64,000 nt of DNA from Sindora glabra (Eukaryota; Streptophyta; Magnoliopsida; Fabales; Fabaceae), in assembly GCA_020226215.1 (NCBI GenBank), contig CM035235.1:73619283-73683282 (forward strand), in the 5' to 3' direction. The position numbers and the translations under genes are program-made. Shown here one piece after another: positions 11,489-23,800 of the stretch (positions are counted from its first letter, which is position 1; each line of letters opens with the position of its first letter). The notes under the pieces were generated by a model. That model did not search any database. It was not told the DNA's origin and was given only the letters and a program-made list of their open reading frames with translations.

Positions 11489-14297
11489 CTAGGTTTTGTA
11501 TTATTGTATTTATATCAAAAAAAACTTTTGCCTCTGAATTATTTTTTTTTAACTTTATTCCTACTTAATATACTTTCTTTCTTTAAGATGTATTATTCAT
11601 CTTTAATAGACAGTGAGATTCAAACGATATGTATGAAAATAACATTAATCATAATTAAATTTGATCACTTTCCTCGGAATTTCCTGCAACTAATACCGAC
11701 GTCTAAGTTCAATCCTCCGCTGCTTAAGAAACATAAGAAGCCGTAACATGAGACAGCGAATATTTGGTCTCAGCGACTGTCCTGCATGTAGGGACACCCC
11801 CAAAGTAAGCGGTTGTTGAGCTTAATTTCAGTTTGTATCACAAACTTGATTAGAAGCTAACATTGTCGCCACCAATTGCTGTCGGAGCACAACCATTCAT
11901 GATCAATATTTAATTAATCAACATTAATAAATTAAAATTATAATCTTCCTCTTGATTGACGCTTTCACCGGCCAGACAAATAAATTTGTTTAAGGATTGA
12001 TAATGATGTGTTTATGCCTTTAATCATTGAGGTTGTTAGAGTCAATGTAGGACTGATTAAAGTTTGTTTGTGGAAACAGTGGCGTTTCCCACGCGCCTCT
12101 TTTCCTTTTGTCGGAGAAATTAAATATCAAGTTGTTGGGTGAGATGGAGCATGCACACTTGTATCACACAAATCTTTCTTTAAGATTTGATATGCAAAAT
12201 TCCATTTATTTAATATATTTTGTGGGAATTTAATTATAAATTATTAAAATAGTAAAAAATAATTGATATTGATATTAAATATAATAAATTTGATGGAATG
12301 TAATTTCTTTTTTTTAAATAAGCTATTTTCCTTCTCTATTATAATTTTAAAAATTATTTTTTTCTAATAATAAGGTATGAAAAGATATAATCACCTTTCA
12401 TTCATATAAAAAATATTATTTTTAACAAAAGATATTTAAAAAAAATAAATGAATCTAAATATGTTCTAATTTTCTTTTTAAACCTTGGTTATCCTACACT
12501 TTTTCATTGGATAGAAAATTAATTCTTGTTTGAAGCGAAAGTATCAAATAAACACGCTTTAAAAATTACATTTAGAACCTCTTGTTGAATCAGGTATATC
12601 TTAAAATTCAACGTACTGAGATGACCTATCAGTGTATTTTAAGTTATTAAAGGCAAAGATTTCAATTCTTAAGTGGCATCACTCTTCTGCGCATGCACTA
12701 CTTTGCTTGTAGCCGGGTTTCCCACTAATTTTATAGTTCTAATTGTGATTATGATTACATGATCATTAATATTGTCACCAAGGCCACTACATCATAATAT
12801 ATGGCATCCTCGTTATCGTTACTACGTATAAGTTTAGTTATCTTACGCCCACTATATTTTGGTATGTTTCGAATTTCAATATGGTTGTGCTTTATTTTTG
12901 TTGCTTTAGTTTAAAAACAACAAAATTTGAACATTCAAGAACGTTTTACGTTTTCTATCCAAAAAATAGAAAGAGATTGTTTTGCAATTTATTTAAAATT
13001 TTGGATTCAGAGAACTAATGGTTAAATTAATTAAATTTACAAAAAATTACACTCTTCAGTCTTCACACATGAAATTTCATTCTTTTTTTAATTTTATCCA
13101 CCCATAAATTTAGAAATTACAAATTACTCAGATGTAATTTTAACCATTGGCACCTGACCTATCTAAATTGTTTTCTATCCAAAAGTTTTAATGATAATCA
13201 AAAGGATATTTTTTTTAATTATCATCTACTTCTAACAACATAGAAGCCAATCTGGAACTCTAATTTCAGAGAATTTGTTAGGCGCTCCTTTGTCTTTGTT
13301 GCTGTACAGCTCCTTTCTTATATGCTAATGGTAGCAAGTCATATCCTACAATACGGAACTAAATACATAAAAATACCAAGCTCTGCCTAAATTCAAAATC
13401 AAAGCCATATGATAATCGGTGAACATCACATTCACACTTAAACAGGAGATTCAGTTTTTGTTGAAGTATAGACATTGAATGTCAACTTAATCAGAAATGG
13501 GTAGAACCATTTATATAAAAGAAAAGGAAAAAAAGGCAGAGTAATGGAAGCTACAATGCAGCAGAGATAACTGCTAAGGATCTTCAAGCCAAGCGGAAGA
13601 CTGGCAAATCAGGTCTCTCCCTCTAAATAATAGCTGAATAGTTGAATAAAGGGTAATAAGGAATTTTTGGTCTCAGCATGACAGAAAATTAAGTAAAATC
13701 ATGCCAAGATAAATATACCAACTAGAAAATGGCACTGGCACAGAATAACCATACTTGAAAGAAAAATGGAAAACAGATGAATACCAAGCATCTCATAAGT
13801 TCAGCTCAGAAAAATCATGGAGTATTTACATCTATTAGAATCGTTTCCACGAGGTAATAGACAAGAATCACTTATATCATTAAGAATATAGCCTTAAATT
13901 CATTATCCTCATGTATCGTTCAGAATATTCTCATCTATTGTGTTTCCTTACAAAAGGAGGCTGCAGCTTTTAGCAGCAAGTCTTCCATAATTCCAAGTTC
14001 TACAACTATTAATCTTGTTCTATGCTTATTAAAATGATGTCGTTTTAATTTCCGTTAACATTTTTAAACAGAAAATAATTTAGATGAGTAAAATATTAAT
14101 AGTCAAAATTATTGATGGATAACTTGTAACTCTTAAATCTCTTAATATGTTACATCAAAATGAATGTTTTACGGCACTGACAAATAAACTTGACAGGGAA
14201 GCCTTTCGCTGCTAAACATTGAACTTAAGTATGCTTTATATATCCAAATATATACACACAAATAATCCTACACCTTAAACAAGCAATGCTTCAACTT
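11489..14297. other. Intergenic spacer
   Basis: No gene or repeat is supported. The sequence is AT-rich with scattered poly-T runs. Open frames are short and resemble nothing I recognise. Confidence 0.55.
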
Positions 14298-14302
14298 ATT
14301 CC
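14298..14302. repeat. Target-site duplication attcc, left copy
   Basis: These five bases directly precede the LTR at 14303 and are identical to 20803-20807. Five bases is the normal copia duplication length. Confidence 0.9.
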
Positions 14303-14713
14303 TGTGATCTATATCTAGGATATTTAGATATTTAATATATCCTAGTTAAAGCATAAAATTAAGTCAGATATGCGGAAGCCTACCTCCAGCCATAGCTTTA
14401 CGAATTACACAGAGAAGTTGCTCCAAGAAACTGTGCCGAACGGTTACTGCAATCCTTGAACTCAGGTGCTTTCAGGTTCTGGTTTGTGCTGTGTTGATGG
14501 TGTATTTTATTCAGAAAAATAATTGAGCATTAACCAAACCCGGGGACCCTTGTTCCATTTTTATATATTCACGTTGCCAGCGTCTCCCATCAAGAAGCCG
14601 TGCAATCCGGTGGACGTTGAGCAGAAAAAACTGCTCTCCTATTTTTACGGAGCACTTTCATCCACACGTTGATCTGTTGCCAACGTTCTAGAAGAAGAGA
14701 AAAAACTGCTACA
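14303..14713 (-). repeat. 3' LTR (minus strand) of copia element
   Basis: 411 bp, nearly identical to 20392-20802. The adjacent bases 14714-14725 are ttctcccacttg, whose complement is a purine tract (caagtgggagaa) that serves as the PPT. Confidence 0.95.
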
Positions 14714-14987
14714 TTCTCCCACTTGGTCCGTAAAAATCAAAAGTATTCAAAAGTAGAGAAAACTCAATGTATGGATCATAGTGATAGGTCCTCTATCTAT
14801 GAGTATTAACTCCCATGTATCACGATACATTTTGCTTTCTCAATCTACCATAACTTAATGAATAAGTCTTATACTTATTCTGGGTCCTCTTAATACTATT
14901 TTTCTCTAAACATAAATGTATACTCAAAAATGAGAAAAATAACTTAAATTAAATGAGAGCTTTATTACAAAAATATGTATATATACA

Positions 14988-17900
14988 TTAAAGACTTAAG
15001 ATGGTACCAAGTCTCATCCTTAATACATGATCCTTAAACATTGACGGTGGCATGCCTTTTGTCAAAGGATCTGCTATCATCAACTCAGTACTAATGTGTA
15101 CAATAGTAACTTTATTTTCCTTGACACGTTCCCGAATGGCTAAGTACTTGATGTCGATGTGTTTACTTCGACTTCCACTTTTGTCATTCTTAGCCAGAAA
15201 AACTGCAGCTGAGTTGTCACAATAAATTCTTAATGGCCTAGAAATTGAATCCACAACTCTAAGCCTAAAAATAAAGCTCTTTAGCCATACACCATGTGAA
15301 GTTGTCGCAAAACAAGATACGAACTCAGCCTCTGTGGTAGAAGTAGCAACTAAGGTTTGCTTTGCACTCCTCCAAGACACGGCTTCACCAGCAAACATAA
15401 AAATGTATCCTGATGTTGACTTCCATGAATCGACGCATCAAGCAAAATCCGAGTCTGAGTAGCCAACTACTTCAAGATTCTCAGTTCGTTTGTACATCAA
15501 CATGTAATGTTTGGTACCTTTGAGATACCTCATCACTTTCTTTGCAGCTCTCCAATGATCCATTCCTGGATTACTTTGATATCTCCCTAACATTCCAACT
15601 ACGAATGCAATGTCAGGTCTTGTACAAACCTGAGCATACATAAGGCTTCCAACAGCTGAAGCATACGGAATGTTTTGCATTTGTTCCCTTTCTAGATCGT
15701 TTTTCGGGCACTGATTCAAATTGAACTTGTCACCCTTCACAATAGGTGCTACACTTGGTGAACAGTCTTTTATTCAAAATCTCTCTAAGACCTTATTGAT
15801 ATAGGTTTCTTGTGATAGACCTAAAATACCTTGAGTTCTATCCCTATGGATCTTAATACCAATTACATAAGATGCCTCACCCATATCCTTCATATCAAAA
15901 TTCTTAGAGAGAAATTATTTCACCTCATACAGCAACCCCTTATCATTAGTTGCAAGCAATATATCATCCACATACAGCACAAGGAAATAGATTTTACTCC
16001 CACTGACCTTGTGGTATATACATTGATCCATCACATTTTCCACAAATTCGAATGAGGAAATAACATCATGAAACTTAAGATACCATTGGTGAGAGGCCTG
16101 TTTCAATCCATATATGGATTTCTTAAGCTTGCATACTAAATGCTCACCAGCACTAGAGGAGAATCCTTCAGGTTGTTTCATATATACCTCTTCCTCTAGA
16201 TCCCCATTGAGGAATGCCATTTTCACATCCATCTGATGCAGTTCCAGGTTAAATTAGGCAACCAATGCCATTATTATACGGAGGGAATCGTTCTTAGACA
16301 TAGGAGAAAATGTCTCTGTGTAATCAATTCCTTCCTTCTGAGTGAATCCCTTAGCCACGAGTCTTGCCTTATATCTTTCGATGTTGCCTAATGAGTCCTT
16401 TTTCATCTTATAGACCCATTTACACCCTATGGCCTTTGAACCACTAGGTAACTCGACAAGATCCCAGACTCCATTAGACGCCATGGAATCCATCTCTTCC
16501 TTCATAGCATTGTACCATAATCCGGATTCTCTGCAATTAATAGCTTGTGAAAACGTCTCAAGGTCATTTTCAGCTCCTATATTGTAGTCAGACTCTTGTA
16601 GATACACAGCATAATCACTAGGAATTGCTGACCTCCTTTCCCTAATTGATCTTCTTAATGTTAGGTTAACATCTTCTTGGGAAGCATGCTCCTCAATTGG
16701 TTGTTCAACAGTTTCTAGTAATTGTTCAACAACTAGATCAACTTGGTTATGACCAAGTGGTTATGGATCTTCAATGATTGGCTGTTCAATATCCAATGGT
16801 ACTTGAGGGGCATGGATTACAACCAATCTATCACTTGGTGTGGAAGCTTGAGAACCAAAATGATCAAGCTCAGTATTTGGATGCTGAATTTGATCACTCC
16901 CACTAATCAAGTCATTTTCAAGAAATTTTGCATTTCTTGATTCTACAATCCTAGTGCTATGAGATGGATAATAGAATCTATATCCTTTGGACTTTTCAGC
17001 ATACCCAATGAAGTAGCCACTTATAGTCCTAGGATCCAGCTTCTTTTCTTATGGATTGTAGACCCTAACCTCAGACGGACATCCCCAAACGTGCATATGC
17101 CTTAAACTTGGTTTCCAACCTTTAAACAACTCAAATGGTGTCTTTTCAACAGCCTTAGTTGGAACCTGGTTAAGGATATACACTGCCGTCTTAAGGCCTT
17201 CAATCCATAAGGACTTAGGAAGCTTAGAGCTGCTAAGCATGCTCCTTACCATGTCCAATAGTGTTCGATTTCTTCTTTCAGCTACACCGTTTTGGTCCGG
17301 AGACCCAGGCATGGTGTATTGGGCAACAATCCCATGTTCTTGAAGAAACCTAGCAAATGGACCTAATGCTTGTCCATCTTCAGTGTATCTACCATAATAC
17401 TCACTACCTCTATCTGATTTCACTATCTTAATTTGTTTATCACATTGTTTCTCTACTTCTGCTTTAAACACCTTAAAGGCATCAAGTGCCTCATTCTTAT
17501 TATTCAACAGATAAAGATACATATATCGTGAGTAATCATCAATAAAGGTGATAAAGTATTTTAGACTACTAGAGTCCAAATCTGGACTACAAATGTCTGT
17601 ATGTATGATTTCTAAAATGGTAGTACTCTTCTTGGCACCTTTCTTGGTCTTATTAGTTTGTTTTCCCTTTATGCAGTTTATACAAGTTTCAAAGTCAGTA
17701 AAATCTAGTGTACTTAGTATTCCATCTTTTACTAACCTTTTAACCCTCTCTATTGAGATATGACCTAGTTTATGATGCCACAACATAGAGGAATTTTCAT
17801 TAGTAACACATCTCTTAATACCTATGCTACTAGAAACATGCATTGAATCATTAGGTATACTGTCTTGTAATTGAATTCAGAAAAAACCATCAAAAATTGT

Positions 17901-19045
17901 ACCATTGCCAACAAGATTAGATTTATAAAATAACTTAAACATATTATTTGAAAATTCAAAAGAATATCCAAAAGGCAAAAGTTTCAAAATAGAAATTAAG
18001 TTTCTAGAGAAACTTGGTACATAAAAAGTCCTTTCCAATATCAAACTAAAGCCAATATCTAAAACTAGTCTGCAAGTTCCTATAGCTTCAACTAGTGAGC
18101 TCATCTTGTTGCCTGAATAGATGTACTGCTCACTGCCCACTGGCTTCCTTTAGTTTAGAAAACCTTGCAAGGTATTAGAAATATGGATTGTAGAACCAGA
18201 ATCAATCCACCATGTGTTACTACTAACATCTACCATATTAGATTCATAATAAAAGTGTGAGATTGAGATACCTTTCTTTTCAAGCCAGCTCTTAAATTTG
18301 TTACAGTTCTTCTTTATGTGTCCTTTCTTCTTGCAGAAGAAACATTTGGATTCTTTCTTTATACTGCCTTGAATGGGTGCATTTCCCTTTCCTTTTAAGT
18401 TGGCTTGCTTATTGTTCTTCCCTTGTGTTGCCAAATGTGCGCTTTCTCCCATTTCTGCAATAAGCCTCCCTTCTTCTTGTACACACATGGACAGAAGTTC
18501 ATTGATTGTCCATTTCTCCTTATATGTGTTGTAGGAAATCTTGAAAGGTCCATACTGAGGCAGCAGAGAGTTTAAGATATAATGCATAAGGAAAGACTCA
18601 GACATCTCGACCTCAAGCATTTTTAATTGAGCTGCAATGTCCCTCATCTGCATGATATGCTCTCGCACACCCGTTATGCCAGTAAGCTTCATTGATGATA
18701 ACCTTGTCATCAGGGTTCTTGCCAAAGCCTTGTCTGAAGTTTCAAATTGTTCATCAATGGCCTTGAGTAAACTTCGAACATTCTGATGCTCTCCAATAGA
18801 CCCACGGACGCTAGCAGATATCTTAGTTTTGATATACATCATACTAAGGCGATTTGATCGCTCCCAACGCTCATAAAGTGCTATTTCAGCTGCACTACTA
18901 CTATCAGTGGGTTTAGGAGGTTCATCATTTCTTATTGCATTGTCCACGTCCATCCACCCCAGTTGAAGAAGAATTTTCTCCTTCCATATCTTATAGTTAT
19001 CACCATTCAGTTCGGGAACTTGAAAATCGGAGATATTTAAAGGTT
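14988..19045 (-). pseudogene. copia gag-pol polyprotein, one frame with eight premature stops
   Basis: All open segments share one reading frame, so no net frameshift has accumulated over about 4 kb. Gag is in 18953-18150 and continues upstream in frame to about 19045, without an upstream ATG. It has a CCHC knuckle (CFFCKKKGHIKKNC) and a protease motif Trp-Trp-Ile-Asp-Ser-Gly. Integrase (17843-17049) has the HHCC zinc site and core. RT (16607-15438) has Tyr-Val-Asp-Asp. RNase H (15398-14988) has the conserved Thr-Glu-Ala-Glu and the Tyr-Cys-Asp-Asn motif. Premature stops lie at 18150-18152, 17877-17879, 17049-17051, 16761-16763, 16254-16256, 15915-15917, 15774-15776 and 15438-15440. The stop at 14988-14990 is probably the natural end. 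Confidence 0.9.
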
Positions 19046-20370
19046 GAAAAGCTGTATAAAATTACACGCTATGTTAATAATTTGAGGCAATTAAAAAATA
19101 TTTCATATGACATGTCTTACCAATGCAAAACATATCTATCAAACATAATCCTAGTAATAAACAAAACTGCCTGTGGGCTTAGTTTTTATTTAATTAGGCT
19201 TATGTATAAAGTTAGTGAAACTAGCAAATTATATCCCCTATCTTAATTCCTATGGGTAGATTAAGGCAAAGAAAAATTTACTATTCTACCCTAATTAATC
19301 ATATTAAATGTAATAAAATTCCTGTGGGATAATAATTATTATATTGAATATGATTAATTACAATTAATGTCAATTTTTCTTTATGTGATCCTAGATTTAA
19401 ATCTAATGCTTTATGTATAATTTTAGAATAATCAAAAGTGCTGTGACTAAGTTTTAATTAAACTAAAATTATACGGATCACTTGACATTTTAAAAACATA
19501 CTTAAACAAAATAAATAGGCATTTTAAAACATAAATAGACATTTCTTTATGAGATTTCAAATATTAATTAATCACTTATACAAATGTGACAAATTAATTT
19601 TCTCTTCATAGAAAAATATATAGCCTAAGATTGATAAAACAATCATATATTATTATTATATTGAGAAGCAAATAATTAATTAATTAACTAAACCAAATGT
19701 GATTAATTAATTTAGAATCTCCTAATTAATTTTAATTTAATTGTGGTAAATTAATGCCTAAAATAATTTCTAGATATTAGGCATAAAAAAAATGTATGAT
19801 ATTAACATTATTGTTATGACTCAATAATATTCAGAAATTAAAAATGTAGATAAACAGAACGCTATTAAAGTCCTTATATATTAGTCTGAGCAAACATACA
19901 GTAAGGAATTCTTGCAAACAAAATGGTTAGGTTGCTTGGTGTAGCCACATGATGGAGGTTCGAATCTCAGCGGATGCACTCCATATATAATTTGTTTTTC
20001 TAAATCAGTAAAGGCCCAAAACCAAGGAAACCCCAAAAGAATGCGTTTCACAGAAAGCCCAAAAGGACTCAAAAACCATTTGATGAGACGACATCGTTTC
20101 ACTAATTGAAACGATGCGTTTTAGCGCTGCAGGTGGGGAGGTTGTCTTCAACCTCTAGCGGCCTAATTCAAAACCCGAAAACAGAACACCAGACCCGAGA
20201 ATTTTATGCAGTTTTCAGCATGTTTTTCATCGTTTTTCGAGCCTAAAACTATCATAATCTCATGGGCTATCAATTCCTAGTCATAAAAACATGAAAAAAC
20301 AACATCTAAACAGGATTCAAATTCAAATCTATCCTCTATTTTTCATGTAATCCATAGCAAGGCAGAGGCA
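19046..20370 (-). other. Long untranslated leader of the copia element
   Basis: About 1.3 kb lies between the PBS and the first recognisable Gag residues. It is AT-rich and has no convincing open frame; a 73-codon minus frame at 20102-19881 looks like chance. It contains a tRNA-like block at about 19920-19975, listed separately. Confidence 0.6.
19920..19975 (+). repeat. tRNA-related (SINE-head-like) block with box A and box B
   Basis: A box A-like tggttaggttg (19924-19934) is followed 33 bases later by a near-consensus box B, ggttcgaatct (19957-19967), on the + strand. The spacing suits an internal RNA polymerase III promoter. It does not fold into a normal tRNA as read by eye: acceptor pairing and a clear anticodon arm are missing. 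It could be the head of a SINE captured in the leader of the copia element, or a chance match. Confidence 0.4.
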
Positions 20371-20389
20371 ATTTTATGCTCTGATACCA
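20371..20389 (-). other. Primer binding site (initiator tRNA-Met)
   Basis: On the minus strand it reads TGGTATCAGAGCATAAAAT, two bases inside the 5' LTR. The first twelve bases are the classic copia PBS. Confidence 0.9.
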
Positions 20390-20391
20390 AA

Positions 20392-20802
20392 TGTGATCTA
20401 TATTTAGGATATTCAGATACTTAATATATCCTAGTTAAAGCATAAAATTAAGTCAGATATGCGGAAGCCTACCTCCAGCCATAGCTTTACGAATTACACA
20501 GAGAAGTTGCTCCAAGAAACTATGTCGAACAGTTACTGCAATCCTTGAACTCAGGTGCTTCCAGGTTCTGGTTTGTGCTTTGTTGATGGTGTATTTTATT
20601 CAGAAAAATAATTGAGCATTAATCAAACCCGGGGACCCTTGTTTCATTTTTATATATTTACGTTGCCAGCTTCTCCCATCAGGAAGCCGTACAATCCAGT
20701 GGACGTTGAGCAGAAAAAACTGCTCTCCTATTTTTATGGAGCACTTTCATCCACACGTTGATCTGTTGCCAACGTTCTAGAAGAAGAGAAAAAACTGCTA
20801 CA
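20392..20802 (-). repeat. 5' LTR (minus strand) of copia element
   Basis: 411 bp, partner of 14303-14713, with TG and CA ends. It presumably carries the element's promoter, read towards lower coordinates. Confidence 0.95.
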
Positions 20803-20807
20803 ATTCC
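20803..20807. repeat. Target-site duplication attcc, right copy
   Basis: Identical to 14298-14302 and directly adjoining the LTR end. Confidence 0.9.
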
Positions 20808-23800
20808 CAGCCAATATAGATGAAGTCGACCACCTGTTCAAACAATTCCTTTGTTACTAATGGTTTGACGGTTATTCAGTTAAAAATAGCCCTTTTTGTC
20901 TGTGCAGATATTGAGAATATATTCGACCATTGTGCTCTTGTGAAACTCATACAAATATAGCCTTCTCAACTAGTGTAAGACTTGAGTTCGTCCGTTCAGA
21001 TATAATAATTAATCGGTTACGAATGATTTGTTCGAATGTTTAACGTCAATTTAAAGGGAATAATTCGTTCATTACTATAGTATGGGAGCATCAAAATATA
21101 AGATATCATCAACTAGCGACCAACTAATTTTAAAGTTCATATGATTGATGTACACGTCATGTATAAAATAGAATTTTTTTTCCTTCCGCAGTGAGGATAA
21201 CTAATTCATTAAATATATATACATCGTGTATGTCTTGTTATTTTACGCAAGACATTAGTCTCATGCTGATGTTGAAGAGGCTTCAGTGAAGACAATTAGG
21301 TTGAGAAAACAAAAGGCAATTGGTGCACAAATGATGCCCCCAACAAATAATCCTCGGCGTCTTTCTATCCCTATGAAACACATCTTCTCGCATGAACTAC
21401 AGACACAAACTTTTTTTTTTTAATTGGTCATCAACAAACACAAACTCAGTCGCCTTCAACAAACGATCGACCTTATATATAATCAGATTTAGAAATTTCA
21501 CTTGTCGGATGACTTACCATACTATGTAACGTAGCCCTGGGATGGAAATTAATTAATAATATGATATACCCTTATTGCATCTTTTCTCATGGAAATGGAA
21601 TAACATAAAATGTGCTTATTTTGGGTATACGTACACGTGTGAAAGACAGACAAAAAAACACGTGAAGGTGGCATCCTTAATTTAATACCGGAAAAGACAT
21701 AATTTTGTGAGGTACATGTACCAGCGCCACAACCTTGAATGTTGAATGTGGACCAATACGCAGACAGTGATCTGCTAAGAGATTCCTCGCCTTACCGACA
21801 GTCTTCCATACCAATTTTCGTCCCGACTTTGGGGACCAAAATCAGCTTTGTATATATGAATCTAATTTTGGTGCAGACTATGTCCACATTTTGCTGTTTC
21901 CTCCACATACGAAAAGGGGATTCTAAAGTCCTTCCTATTCATCTTTCTTAAGTTTTAAATTATTTCAATAAAATGTGTTGATATTCTCTTATCTTTCTCT
22001 CTCTAATGAAATTTTTTTATGGAAACTTTTAAAATAAGAATGGTTCTCTCGAATAATTGGGTAAGCAAAATAAATATGTATTGATATGCATGTATGATAA
22101 CTTATTTTATTATGAAAAAATATTCTTCTAAATTTTTTTACCACTTTTATTTTAATAAAATCGTGTTTATATTTTGCATTATTAATGGAAGTTTGAATTG
22201 CAAAGTACAATGGAGATTCTAAATGTTTTATAGTTTTACACATGAGGTTAACATATTTTTCCCTACTCTTGAAATATTAATATTAGTGTCGTAGCACTCA
22301 ATGTTATTATATGAATTTTTATTCAATCATATCTTATATTTGAATCCAATATTTGATGTGTGTATGACAAAGGAGTTGTCACTTCTACCAAAAATAGATC
22401 TCATTTTCTAATACAATGGGCGTATTGGGAATCATGCGTTATGGGCTCAAAATGGCTTGAAAGTTTGGGCTAACAGAGATCCACAGGAACTGTGTTGTGG
22501 GTTGAAGGCTCCTCCTCTTTTTGGTTTTAAGCCTTAAAAGAAGAGCCCATTCTACAAAAACAGAAACATTAAAGGCCCAGATAAGACGTAGGATAAGATT
22601 TCGGCTGAAATGGGTTAGGGAGGGAGCTTGGAGAAGCATTAAGATGTTGATTGACCAAAGACATTCTCTGGATACATGCAGAGTGGAAACTTTTATGTTT
22701 ATTATTAGTTTTTTTTTTTTTTTGTCTCTATTTTAAGAATCCAAGGACTTTTCCTAAAATGGTGGTGAAACTTTGAAGATTGCCTCTCAAGATCTTTACT
22801 ACTACTGGGGAGAGGAGTTTGAATGCTTCTAAGATGCTGCATTTCAGTGCTTGTAAAGTGAGTTTGGGAAAATCTTTAGGGATTGGAAAGTTTTCGTTCT
22901 TAGTTTGTTTCTCACGGATCTCATCTCTGGATTTGTTGTTGTATCACCTGCTTACTTATTTCAGTTAGTATTCTTCCTTGCTTTGAATGGCTCTGTGATA
23001 TGCTGTTTGGTCCAAAAGAAAATTGAGATATGCGGTCAAAATTGGATCAACAATGATAATAATATTTCTATTTCAAGCATAGAGCCCATTTAAAATACTT
23101 AATATTTTACAAACAAATTTATTTGTAAGGGATTCACCCAAAAAAAATCATAATCATAATCTTAAATAATATTACAATTTAGGAATGTAACTTTTCTTTT
23201 CTTTTTTCCCTTTTTTATTTTTACGAAGGAGATAGCAGAGTAATTAATTTTAATTATCTTTTATTAAGTATTATCATAAAAACATTTCGTTATAGTAAAA
23301 TGTTCAATCTTGTCATAAAATATTTGACTTAATTATAATTATTATTTAAAGATTGAGTATATCACCAAAACCTCAATAAAATACTAGTACTAAAAAATGC
23401 AGTTGCAGCTTCTAATATAATAAATTTGGATGCCTTTTGGATTGTGTGCTGAGTCCGTATGAATATTTGGAAATTTTAATATAACCAAAGTTTTAATGCA
23501 AAAGCATTTTGAACTGTTATATTTACACTAGATGCTGCAACTTTTATTAAAATAAAAAAAAATAATTGTGAGTTCAAATTGTTCAACATATGTTAACTTG
23601 GTTGCAAATTTGTTTTCCATTGGCACGGATGATACAAGAATCACAAAAATTGTTGAATTCAATTACATGGCCAGGGTCAAATCAAATAAATAGCACTATG
23701 ACTAATTCTCTTCATGATATTTATACGATACTAAAACGTTTTATAACTTTTAATATCTATTTTTGAAAGCGATTCTTTAAGATAATTATACAACCAAATT

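Larger units (their letters stand above)
14303..20802 (-). mobile_element. Complete Ty1/copia retrotransposon, minus strand
   Basis: This 6.5-kb insertion has all structural marks. The 411-bp LTRs begin TGTAGCAG and end GATCACA on the minus strand. There is a PBS for initiator tRNA-Met, a PPT, and a perfect 5-bp target-site duplication attcc at 14298-14302 and 20803-20807. The domain order gag, protease, integrase, RT, RNase H makes it copia. By eye the LTRs differ at about 16 of 411 positions (roughly 4 percent), mostly transitions, so it is much younger than the element at 1-5720. The polyprotein carries eight premature stops, so it cannot move by itself. Confidence 0.95.

Noticed and set aside
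19924..19967. tRNA gene
   Set aside because: Box A and box B are present, but acceptor-stem pairing and a normal anticodon arm are not, so it is reported only as tRNA-related.
22430..22970. Possible small gene in a less AT-rich stretch
   Set aside because: Frames on both strands are short, with no motif, no splice support and no repeat match.
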